From assembly GCA_033439765.1 (NCBI GenBank), contig JAULSN010000002.1, positions 1,612,001 through 1,676,000 on the forward strand: a stretch of DNA of 64,000 nucleotides, in the 5' to 3' direction. The translations under genes were made by a program, and so were the position numbers. The stretch is from Lasiosphaeria ovina (Eukaryota; Ascomycota; Sordariomycetes; Sordariales; Lasiosphaeriaceae). Of this stretch, positions 21,390-30,963 are shown in pieces. The notes below the pieces were generated by a model. It was not told the origin of the DNA. It saw only the letters and a program-made list of their open reading frames with translations, and made no database searches. How positions within the stretch are numbered: position 1 is the first letter of the stretch; each line of letters begins with the position of its first letter.

Positions 21390-22025
21390 CGAATTCTGCG
21401 ACAAAATCCCGTTTACCCAGATTGAAGATATGACGATCTCTTCCGAGCTTTCCGATCTGATCTTCGCGCTGGGGCGGCGGTCTCGCATCCAGAGCAGCCC
21501 CTGCGCGTTTTGCCGTCTGGTCAGCGACGCTGCATTGAAGACGGTACTCCTTTATGCCCGTTTCGAAGAAGACCCAAAAATCGAACTTACTTGGGAATAT
21601 TTTATGGCTCATACATATGGTGGCGCCTTTTACATCCTGAGGGCCGAATCCGAAGGTCCGTGGATTGCATTTGGCCGTATCTGACCACTTGCTTCTGGAA
21701 GAGACGGTGTTTTATTTGCGTTCTAAGATCGGCTCTGAAGTTGACGTCCAGAAAGTGTGTGGCTGGATCGACAGCTGCGCGACGGCCTGTGAAATGGAAA
21801 GCGCCGACGTCACTGGATCTTGCCGTCGTCGGGCAATTAAAATGCCATGTAGATCGAATGGACTCAAAGGATCGCCGAACGCAAGGGAATTGGCGTAATA
21901 AAGCAACCTACTGTTGTGAACAGTCTGGCACCTGGCACGGTGTGGAAAGAATCGTGTTGGGGTGTGACGAGCTGTACCGTGGGTCCTGGTCGAAGCCTGG
22001 GAAAGCCTTGGACATCAAAGGCTGA
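21390..22025 (+). pseudogene. HET-type N-terminal fragment, degenerate
   Basis: The segment SLCEFCDKIPFTQIEDM, then LGRRSRIQSSPCAFCRLVSDA, matches the cysteine-rich start seen before many HET domains. The frame stops at 21684. The neighbouring frame then continues with LVSDHLLLEETVFYLRSKIG and VQKVCGWIDSCATACE, where a HET protein would have its W-I-x-x-C segment; that frame ends at 21898. No SH-x-W or W-I-D core follows. I read this as a truncated and frameshifted remnant of an incompatibility gene. Weaker alternative: a short real gene with an unseen intron near 21660. Confidence 0.5.
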
Positions 22026-23518
22026 GAAACAGTTTCCTTAGTGCGATAAGTTTCTTTTTAAAAAAACGAGAACGGTTGTCAATTAGCAAATGTGAGTATC
22101 TGTACCACTGAAAGACACTGCAACCTTGTACAGCAGACGAAAGAGACGAGATTGCAGACAGATGACTGCCTTGCGCAGTGTTCTCGGTTTGCGGGGAAAA
22201 AACAGGATACTATCAAGCTCCTCCTGCACTAGTGCTGTAGCTGCATCTCGATGGTTCGCAGGGGGTAGGTGCCAACTCCGATATCACGCCATCTGTCTGT
22301 CTCGTCTCTGACAGTTTTTGCTGGCCAGCCAGACGTTGACAGCGAACCAACCGCAGAGGGTCCCGTCTCGTCGGAATTATGCAACCTCGGCCGGCGGAAA
22401 GGATTAAATGAGACACCCGACGCGACGGGATGAGAAGCCGACTTTGGACCTCGGATGCACTGGTCATCACTAAGCTGCTTGGCTGCGATGCACCAAGCAC
22501 CACGCAGCCTCAGCAGCTTGCAGCCCCCGCTTTCCGGGAGCTGTTGGAAGCCAAGAGTTTGCGACATTTTGGGTCACAGTGCCCCGCTCACCCACCCGTC
22601 AACCGCATCCCACAGCCAATCACAGAGGGCGGAATTCGAAGACAGCCCGGGGCGTCGCGGGCGCTGTGGGCGCTGTGGGCCTCAGGATTGCGACCCCAGT
22701 GCAGGACATTTCCGGGATTGGCCGACCCCTCGCTCAAGCCCAGCCCATTTGAAGACAGGCCTGCCTGCCTGTCCCTCTGCCTGCAGCTGCTTGCCTGCTC
22801 CTCGACGTCAGGACATCCATTTTGCTTGGGAAGAACCAGACCGCAGGCCAATCTGCACGAGGCCTACACTACCTCCATTCGAATTTCGCAAGCCCTCGTT
22901 CGATCCCGTCACCCACCATTTCGCCCGCCGCGGCGACAGCTTCTCGAATTTCGCGCAGACCAACACGGACGGCTCAGTCGGCGTTGCACCACCTCCATAC
23001 TTCGGGCCTTTTCCTCGACCTCTGTCCCTTTCTTCTATCGGCGCACAGTCGCTGTCGACGAGTCAGAGAATTGCCTAGGAACAGGACAAGAGGGCGGGAA
23101 AAACCCTATTTCGCCACGATCGCTGGTTTCTCCTTTAGTTCGACGAGACACTTCCAACCAACGATCGGCCATCACAAGCCAGCCACGCCGAAAGCGCAAG
23201 AGCCCCTCCCAGTCGGTGGAGAGTGGTTACGAAGGGGGGACCGTGAGCTCGGGAAAATCTTCTTGGGGGAGGAGGGGACTTGGGTTCCGTAACGCACACG
23301 TACAGCAACCGCGATCTACGACGTCAGGCCGAGGGACCTAGTTGGGGAAAAGGGAGATATAGGCGTTTTTACCCCAGAGACCCTGCCGATCAACCTGTCC
23401 GGCCGGCCGACAGACTACCAGTCATATCGACCCGTTTCATGCTTTCCTTCGGGTCTGCTGCGAAACACTGCGTACAACGCTCCCAACAAACAAGGGCAAA
23501 CGTAGCACAAACCCCCCC
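22026..23518 (+). other. Long leader or intergenic region before the low-complexity protein
   Basis: About 1.5 kb without a recognisable domain. The open frame at 22430-23341 is rich in Pro, Arg and Ser in all frames and looks non-coding. The pyrimidine-rich composition from about 22900 suggests a long transcribed 5' leader for the gene at 23519, with several short upstream open frames. This is inferred from composition only. Confidence 0.4.
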
Positions 23519-24088
23519 ATGACTTCCAACATGCCGTCACAACGACCCTTCTTCCTGTCGACCTTCTTCGCCGCCTTCCGGCAACAAACCCCGTCGTCAC
23601 TGTCGGCAGGCGCCGCCGGCCAGCCCAACAAGCACACGACGCCCGCGGCGGGAGGCCCGTCGACATACGGCAGCTCGCCCTCGGCGCCGCGCTCCATCGC
23701 GTCGGCGGCAGCGGCCGCCGCCGCAGCGACCGCCGCCGCAGCGACCAACAACAGCAACAACAACGCTACCACCCAGGCCGCGTCATCTTCGTCGGGCTCG
23801 CGGTCCGGCGGCGTCATGGGGCAGCTGCCGCTGCACTCGCCGCGCGGGCCGCACAACATACCGATCCCGCAGCAACAGCAGCAGGGCGGCGCGCGCCACC
23901 ACCACCACCACCACGGCCGGCGGCGGGGCAGCGACAGCAGCAGCGAGGGGTTCCGCGAGACGCTGGGCGCCGAGAAGCTGTACATTGGCGGGCGCACGGC
24001 CACGGGCGAGGAGAAGTTCTTCAAGCTCGGCGTCATACGGCGCGTTCGCAGCGGCGACCGGTTAAGTCTCGACCGGCTGAGTTTATAA
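23519..24088 (+). CDS. Low-complexity protein with distinctive C-terminal tail, unknown function
   Basis: A 189-residue protein in one exon. The N-terminal 150 residues are low-complexity: Ala runs (about 60-75), Asn/Thr/Ser stretches, a Gln run and six adjacent His residues in GGARHHHHHHGRRRG. The last 45 residues are different: an EKLYIGGRTATGEEKFFKLG segment followed by VIRRVRSGDR and a LSLDRLSL ending. I recall this tail pattern from small conserved proteins of filamentous ascomycetes without assigned function, but cannot verify it here. No signal peptide or membrane helix. The long pyrimidine-rich leader upstream fits a regulated mRNA. Confidence 0.65.
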   Translation: MTSNMPSQRPFFLSTFFAAFRQQTPSSLSAGAAGQPNKHTTPAAGGPSTYGSSPSAPRSIASAAAAAAAATAAAATNNSNNNATTQAASSSSGSRSGGVMGQLPLHSPRGPHNIPIPQQQQQGGARHHHHHHGRRRGSDSSSEGFRETLGAEKLYIGGRTATGEEKFFKLGVIRRVRSGDRLSLDRLSL

Positions 24089-24837
24089 TTTTTTTACTTT
24101 GTCCAGCATGTCATCGCTTCCCCTTGAGGTAGATAGTGAAAGAAAGAAGCGAAGAGAGAACGTATGTATGAAGGGGTTAAAGGGATGGAAACGCGGGGGG
24201 GGGGGGGGGGGGGGGTCATTCATGATGCGTTTATAAATACGAGAGGCGGATATCGTACCGTCGCACACAGGGCGGCGAGGGAAGGGAGTGGTATCTTCCT
24301 ATTGTTATGTGCGGCTGGTGCTTTTCTCACGGCGTTTCTGACTTTTTTTTCTCTCACTGGGAACGGCGTTAGAGGGACATGATATATGCATGATTACGTC
24401 TAGGAAGGGATTGGATACCCTGTTTCCTACAGCACACACGACAGCAAGCACAGCTAGGGGTCTGGGATGGACGGGGGTGGTTATTACGGGGGGGGGAGGG
24501 GGCAAGAAAAATATACATGGTTTTACTGCAAGCACATATCTCGCGGTTTCTTTCGAGTATGGTATGGATGGGATTATTGGTGTCTGATATGGTCCGGCGA
24601 AAAAAGGGCTGACGCTCCAGAGAATGGCACGCAAGGCTTTGTTTTTTTGTTATGTTTTATATACTCCAGACAAGAAGACCACACTGTTGCACAGGCTGGC
24701 TTGCTATATCGCAAGTGGAACGCAGAGAGAAAGAAGAGACGAGGGACATAGAAAAAGAGCACCCCTTTCCGCACACCGCAGTCCGCAGTTTTCCCTCGCT
24801 AGTGCATCAAAGCAGATTAACCAGCCTTAGTTTCACT
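24089..24837. other. Convergent intergenic region with G-tract
   Basis: It lies between the 3' ends of the low-complexity gene and ALG10. It holds a 21-base G run (24195-24215) and a second G-rich stretch near 24490. No gene seen. Confidence 0.6.
24195..24215 (+). repeat. G21 homopolymer
   Basis: Twenty-one consecutive G residues in the 3' region of the low-complexity gene. Length is prone to sequencing error. Confidence 0.9.
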
Positions 24838-27310
24838 TCACCACATGAACCGCTGCACTCTTCCGCCGTCCAGCAACTCCCCGCCGTCAGCGCTGCGCCA
24901 GAAGAAGGGCCGGAACAGGAACATGTACATGGTGCCGAGGTTGACGGCCAGAAACCACCCCGTCTCGAGCACCAGCCGCACATCGACATTGCTGCCGATG
25001 TCGCGGAGCAGGTTGGCCATGCGGCTATGGTTTTTGACCCCGTCGGTATCATTGTCTGTTGGCGACGCGGGCCATGACCAGGCCGGCACCAGCAGCCGCC
25101 AAAACACCCAGGGTAAGATGAAATAGCGGGGCTCGACCAGCGGCGCAGTGACCAGTGACAGCGTCGTGGCGAGCAGCCACAGCAGGGCGGGGGAGGTTGG
25201 GGGCGGCGCCGCTGCAGAACCGGCCACGCCCGCGTTGTCGTTGGTGTCAGGGTTGGGGATGGGCGCAGCTGTTCCTGGGTTTTTACTCTTCGACTTCGTG
25301 GTCTTGCTGACTTCCCCGGATAGAGAAGGAGGTAAAACTGAAACAGCGGGCGCCTCGTAACTGGGAAACGGCGGGTTTGTGAACCGCGCTGCGGATGGAG
25401 CAGATCTGCGAGACGCGGAGGGATCCGAGTGCCCGGCGAGCTGGCTCCACACAAGCCACCGTGAGGCCGTGTACGCAGCCACAAGGCCGTAGCGCACGCG
25501 GGCGGAGCGGAGGATCGTGTGCCGGAAAACGTAGAACATGTAGTGCCTGTTGTCGGCGAGGGTGAAGGGGTGGACGATGGTGTTGAACCTGACGACCGCG
25601 AGAGACGCGAGGACGGTGCAGCCGACGTACGGGACGTAAATGACGTACTTTCTGGCGAACAGGCTGTCGACTACGGTGAGGGCCAGGGACCGTACTGGCC
25701 CCCTCCCGTGGGACGATGCAGAGGTGTTAGGTTGCGGCGGCTCCGCTTTAGACTCTAGGCTTTTGCTTGCAGCTTTTGATAGCTGGCGTGAAGTGGATGG
25801 GATTGGAGGAGTGCTTGGTCGGCTCTCTCGGATGGCGAGGCGAGAGATGATACGGACGGAACCTTTTATGAACGGCAGGAAGGAGGGAAGCAGGAGAGGC
25901 GCCGAGAAAAAGGCAAAGAAGGGCCATATATAGAGCATCTGTGCAAGATGGATGGTAGCAATGTGGTTGGCCTTGTCTCCTACACGGCGGACAAATTGTA
26001 AGCGAAGTGAGCTGGGCGAATCTGGAACATGAGGAGAGAAGCAACGTACCGAGGACGACGCCGCCATTCCAGGCAACGAAGCCAGCAAAGAGCGCAAGCA
26101 CTGCGATGTGAGGCCACACTTGACGAAGCACCCTGAGAGGATTGCAGACCGCCGAGATGGCAATGCTGATCAAGCAGAAGAGCCAATCTGCACAAAGGAG
26201 TTAGTCTCTGATTTCGTCCAGGGGAATTGCTGAAGAACGAGACATGGATCACATACCATCAGGCCAGGCCACATTAAGCGGTGGATCATGCACTTCGCCA
26301 GTCGAGTACTTCCTTAAATAGAAGCGAAGGTGATCTGTCAGGGTCAGATAACGCGACGTCGGCGGCGACGGTTGGGTCTGGACCAGCGTCAGAGACCGGA
26401 CGGCGTGCACGGCTTCCAAGCCGCCCATGTAGACGACGACCCAGAAGACATTGGTCTGGCGCATCAGGAGGGCCGCAACGCCCAGGACGACTGTCCGCAC
26501 ATCACTGGCCAGCCCCGGCCGGTCCGGCCCGACGCGGAGCAGGTGGTTCCGGTACGCGACGAGCACCAGCAGCGTCGACACGACGTCGGTGTAGTACAGG
26601 GCCGAGAAGAAGAGCAGGACGGGGAAGAGGGCGATGTTTAGCCCCGTGTGGAACGCGTAAACGGACACGGCACGGGTGCGATGCTGCTGCTTGGTGCCCC
26701 CGTTCCTCTCCGCCGCTCTGGCTTCGACCAGGCCGCGGCACAGCGTCGCCAGCAACACCATCAGAAGTGTCGCTAGGAGGTTGTTGGTGCGGAGGCTGGC
26801 GGTGGAGCACTCGGACACCATCCAGAGCTTGTGGCATGCCACAGAGAGGAGATATCTGTTGTGTCGTCAACAAAACAACGTCACCGAAAAAAAGGGGCAG
26901 GACAGGGAACCGGAAAGGGGTAAGGGGGAGGAACATACAGGCCAGGCGGGGTGGTGATCTTGTCGTCCCATTCCCAGTAGCGGCCGGCGCAGTAGGTCTG
27001 CGCTTGCGGGACGTGGAAGACTTCATCCTGGGCGAGGGTCAACAACAAATGCGTCTTGGGGCGAATCATGGCCTCTTCTCCTTACTAGGTAGGGCTCGGG
27101 GACGAAGCCGCTGACCAAGGCCAGCCACGACCGGGCCACGAGGAACACCAAAAAGAAGCCGCCAGCCTTTATGGCCCCACCTGAAAAAATGGCCCTGTTT
27201 CCTGTGATGGAGACTGGGGGAATGCACCGCGCGAGAACAACAGCCAGGCCGAGGCCCCTCAGGAGCTCTTTCAACTGCAGACCCTCTCTCAGCGCCTCGA
27301 GGACGGGCAT
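24838..27310 (-). CDS. alg10: Dolichyl-P-Glc:Glc2Man9GlcNAc2-PP-dolichol alpha-1,2-glucosyltransferase
   Basis: Five exons, 27310-27086, 27027-26939, 26855-26257, 26187-26050 and 25979-24838, add up to 730 residues with all phases matching. The diagnostic DIE2/ALG10 region crosses the first two introns: [18 protein letters not shown] then [12 protein letters not shown], where the acidic residues after PYL are the presumed catalytic site. About a dozen hydrophobic helices follow. Two Pro/Ser-rich lumenal or cytosolic insertions (near 25700 and 25300) make it longer than the yeast enzyme, as usual in filamentous fungi. In the ER it adds the third, terminal glucose to the lipid-linked oligosaccharide, which marks it for efficient transfer to proteins. 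It lies head-to-tail with QCR10. Confidence 0.93.
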
Positions 27311-27906
27311 CGTGACAAGTACAAATGCGAGGAAAACGAAGGAGTGGACGTCATAGCCCTTTCACGCAAAGTCGAACACGGACGGGCAGGACTATGGCAT
27401 GATACTGCAGGAAATAATCGTCAGTTGCGGCGCTGACAGCTTTAATGGTGCTTTTCGTCTTCGTCAACGTGATGCATGTTGAGAAGTTGAGAGACTGTGA
27501 GATGAGAGGTACCTCCGTACCTTACAGGTGTTCCCCAATTCCCGACCCTGGCTTGCCTGGTCCAAGCCCCACCATCCACATGTCCGTGCGTGAATCACGT
27601 TCACCGAGGTGAAGGCTGGCTGTCTTGTCTTGTTTTGCCGCCAAAGTCTTGAAGGGGCACGGGGCACGGGGCACGGGGCATGGGGCATGGGGCATGTTAA
27701 CAGAATCAGCAAGTTCACGCATAAATCAAACGACAACTGTGGCTTGATGTTTTGTTTCAATGTCTATAGAACTGCTGTTTTACACGCCGTCGCAAACACC
27801 AGAGGGTGTCTCCAAGAAACGCTCGCTCGCTCCCAGTCTAACCCAGTCGGTGCCAACGCTTTCTTTCCATACTGTCTGTGCAAGACATCTCTGAATGGCG
27901 AAAAGT
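27311..27906. other. Intergenic region with 7-bp tandem repeat
   Basis: Upstream region of ALG10 and 3' region of QCR10 (both minus). It contains the GGGGCAC/GGGGCAT tandem repeat at about 27655-27697. No gene seen. Confidence 0.6.
27655..27697 (+). repeat. 7-bp minisatellite, GGGGCAC x3 then GGGGCAT x3
   Basis: Six adjacent 7-base units read directly; the first three end in C and the last three in T. It lies in the ALG10 upstream region. Confidence 0.85.
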
Positions 27907-28811
27907 TTAGAACGGCTGTAGAATAGTAACACGGTTAGCTGCCGCCTCACGGCTCTCATCCCGCTTCGGGGCGCACTCACGCTATCAGACGCTGGGATTT
28001 CCTTGATGTAGTAGTTGCGAAGGTAGGGAATTTTCTGCGAGGTCGTCAGTAACCAGGAACAAAAGACTGCCATTGGTTTCTGCCCAACGGTGGAGCGTTG
28101 GCTGCCCTACCATCAGGATGTCTTGCTGTATCTTGGGAATGCCCGATGTGTAGAAGATGACGGTGAACAGAGCCACGCCGCCGAATGCGCCCGCCTTGAA
28201 CGCCCTGTAGATGCAGCTCAGTTAGCCATCTGCGCACCAGCTTGAAGTCCTTTCTGGCTGTTAATTGGTGCCATCCCGTCTCAACGCCTCCCAATGTGTG
28301 TCTATTCCCATGACCCTGGCGTCCAAACAGGGACCAACAGTCTGTCCTCAAACTTCGAGTCGCGCTTCTCCGTCGGTGCCAGGCTTTTCCCAGACCGACC
28401 ACCACTTCCAAAGACCGTATCTACCCAGAAAACCAGTAACCTACAAAGGGAACAGGGACTTGGCCGTCAGGCCGAAGAGCTGAGGCTGGAACTGGTACCT
28501 GTGTCGTTCTGTCAGTGTCTCGTCTCGGTCGGGCGGCGGGGGGGGGGGGGGGGGGGGTTGTGTTGCCCAGGCAAGCCAATGGCGCTATTCCGCTCTTCGG
28601 AATCGGTGCGACAGCAGTGTGGCAGATCGGGAACGATGGTCGACGCTTACTTCGGGGCATAAGGGCTATGGTAGCCGGGATACGACTCCTAGATTCGCTG
28701 TTAGCTGGTTCTGCGTCGGCTGTCTTGCCCTCTCTCGAGCGTGCTTGATTTGCCAAGCGGAAGACAATGGGCAGCGGCAATGCATACCTTGGGGATTGAG
28801 GGGAAAGGCAT
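27907..28811 (-). CDS. qcr10: Cytochrome bc1 (complex III) subunit 10
   Basis: Six small exons: 28811-28788, 28688-28651, 28498-28445, 28204-28111, 28034-27981 and 27915-27907. Together they make 91 codons (90 residues) with every phase matching. The spliced protein starts MPFPSIPK, continues with YHSPYAPKYQFQPQLFGL, then a single membrane helix in AGAFGGVALFTVIFYTSG, then IPKIQQDIL, KIPYLRNYYIKEIP and ASDSPF. This is the QCR10 pattern: the FGPKY-like start, one helix, IP-x-V/I-x-x-D-I, VKEIPASD and a final PF. It is an accessory inner-membrane subunit of ubiquinol-cytochrome c reductase. The last exon encodes only Pro-Phe-stop. Each intron has GT..AG and most show CTAAC/CTGAC branch sites. 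The gene is divergent from MED4. Confidence 0.9.
28538..28557 (+). repeat. G20 homopolymer inside a QCR10 intron
   Basis: Twenty G residues on the plus strand, that is C20 on the transcribed strand, within the intron between exons 2 and 3, about 40 bases before the acceptor. Confidence 0.88.
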
Positions 28812-29231
28812 CGTGATGACTGAGGCGGAAAGAAACAGGGGGCGCTGCAATGGCTGGCGAGGGAATCTCGAACTGACGGTTTTGGTGATGCTGCGACGCA
28901 ATGCGCAAGATTCTTGCCGGAGAAAGCCGGGAAAACATATTTATGCCTCAGGCATAAGTTGTTGGCAGTTTCGCCTCTGACAGCCTCAGGCACCAAAATC
29001 AAGCTTCCCTGTCCCTTGCATACTGGCCCCACCTTTTTGCCAAAGAAGCTCCAATTCGCAAAGAGAGTTGCATCACTGTCTCTGTGATTTGGGTAATTTC
29101 GACGACGCTTAAAACGAACCTCGCTCTTCTTTCCCCCGACTCCTCGTCTGGGCAGCATTCAAACATCCCGCGCGCTCGCTAGACGCTCTCCCCAACAGCA
29201 CCAGCGGGTGGGGCAGCCACGCAGACAGACC
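28812..29231. promoter_or_regulatory. Divergent promoter region of QCR10 and MED4
   Basis: The two start codons face away from each other over 420 bases. No other gene fits. A mitochondrial and a nuclear transcription gene would share control sequence here; this is inferred from layout. Confidence 0.55.
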
Positions 29232-29823
29232 ATGGACAAATATCTCGACGCGCGCTTCGAGCGGGTCGAGCGGGCGCTGGCGAGCCTGATCGACTCCATC
29301 GCCAAGTACAACCCATCGGAGAAGCTAGGCGAGGAGCTCGTAGCCGCCGACCGAGAGCTGGCGGCGGGCTTACAGGCACTCGAGACGCACCACAATAACC
29401 ACGCGCGGATCCAGCAGCTGCGGGCCGAGACGGCGGCGCTGGACGCGCAGACCAAGGACATCATCGGGGCGCTGTGGGCGATGCGCAAGGAGGTCAAGAA
29501 CACGCACACGACCGTGTACGCGGCCAGCGGGCCCAAGTACCAGTTCACGACGGCCGAGCTGCTCGACTACGCGCGCCGCATCAGCAGCACGACGCTGCCG
29601 CCGCAGGCCGCCATCAACGGCGCCGCCGACAGAGCAGCCGCGACAGCAGGAGCAGCAGGGACATCGCCCGACGCCGACGACGCGGCGCGCTCGTCCCAGG
29701 GCGGCCAGACACCGACGGCAAGCTTCGGCGCGAGCTTCAACGGCGGCAGCGCCACGCCCGTCACGGCCGGCACGCCGATGGGGGGCGGCGCGCAGGCGCC
29801 ACCGACACCCGCGGCCAGCGGCG

Positions 29824-29874
<51 letters not shown>

Positions 29875-30302
29875 CGCAGACGACGGTAACATCAACATTC
29901 ACGGAGCTGCCGATGAACATCAAGCCAGCAGTAAACCCGGGGGATGGGGCCGTGTTCTACCCGTGGCCGGTGGAGGAGCAGATCCGCGGGGGGGCGCTGT
30001 CGGCGGTGGACTACCTGTCGACGCACGGGATCGACCCGCGGGGGTACGACCCTGAGGAGGAGGAGCAGCGCAAGAAGGAGGAGGAGCAGGCGCGCAAGGA
30101 GGCCGAGGAGCGCGCGCGGCAGGAGCGCGAGGAGGCCGAGCGGCGCATGCGCGAGGAGCGCGAGCGCATGGCCCGCGAGCGAGAGCGCGCCCGCGCCGAG
30201 GCCGAGCGCCGCGGCAGTGTGGCCACGGGCTTTATACAGGCGCCTGCCAAGGCGCAGTTTACGTTTCTCGACGGGCTGGACGACGACGACGACGACGATT
30301 GA
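29232..30302 (+). CDS. med4: Mediator complex subunit 4
   Basis: A 356-residue single-exon protein. I start at ATG 29232; the frame upstream to 29208 begins with GTG. Residues 1-130 form the Med4 domain: a helical pair with SLIDSIAKYNPS and HHNNHARIQQL, then the conserved YQFTTAELLDYARRIS and TTLPP. A disordered middle (Ala, Gly, Thr, then a Thr-Gln repeat at about 29824-29884) is followed by FYPWPVEEQIRGGAL, a conserved piece in fungal MED4, and a charged Glu/Lys/Arg coiled coil from about residue 280. The protein ends in an Asp run. In the nucleus MED4 sits in the middle module of Mediator and links activators to RNA polymerase II. The repeat and coiled coil are likely variable between species. 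Confidence 0.92.
29824..29884 (+). repeat. ACGCAG hexanucleotide repeat in MED4
   Basis: In-frame 6-base units encode alternating Thr and Gln. Because the unit is a multiple of three, copy-number change would not shift the frame. Confidence 0.85.
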
Positions 30303-30963
30303 GCGGTCTCGAGCTCGCGGCCCTTTGGTGGGCTGGCTTTGGTCCCCTTTGCATGTGGGCGGACTGACATTGTGCTGAGGTCAAGGCTTCAGGTCGGGCA
30401 GTAGTCCGTGATAGAGCCAGCTACAAAATTCCACATGGAAACCAGCATATCCTGACCTCATCCTGTCGTGATAAGCCAAAGTCCAAACCTAGCCTACAGT
30501 TTCATATCACCAATCCTGGGACACGACGATAAAGTAAATAGTTGATCTCGCGTTTAACATCTTTCTTCGTAACCAGGCTCGCACTAAGCTAAGGCATATC
30601 CTGAGCCCAAGCACGTCCCCCCTCCCCCCTCCCCCCTTCCTCGTCTCGATGCCTCATTCTCCCCACTGGCTTTCCGGGAAAAAAAATAAAGCATAAAAAA
30701 AGTTTAATCAAAGCCTCCGTTTGCGGCATAGCGTTCCAAGCCCGCCGTCTAGAGGTAAATGTAGGTAGTTTGCGCGGATGGTGGTACACAGATAAATTCC
30801 CGTTTTCCCTACTCCTGTACTCGTACAGAATCGAGCCCGCGCACCCCGGCAAAACCCGCCATTTCCATTAAAAGCACCACCTTTCCTGTTTTTGTCCTTC
30901 CTGTATGGGCGCCAGTTTCTCCCGGTCAAGGTCCGAATAATGGACAGCCGGACTTCTATTTGT
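30303..30963. other. Convergent intergenic region
   Basis: 3' regions of MED4 and the TM9SF gene. It contains a short CCCCCCTCCC-type pyrimidine run near 30620 and an A-run near 30680-30700 with AAATAAAG, a possible 3' processing signal for MED4. No gene seen. Confidence 0.5.

Noticed and set aside
22430..23341. 303-codon open frame before the low-complexity protein
   Set aside because: Pro/Arg/Ser-rich in every frame with no domain; better explained as a leader sequence.
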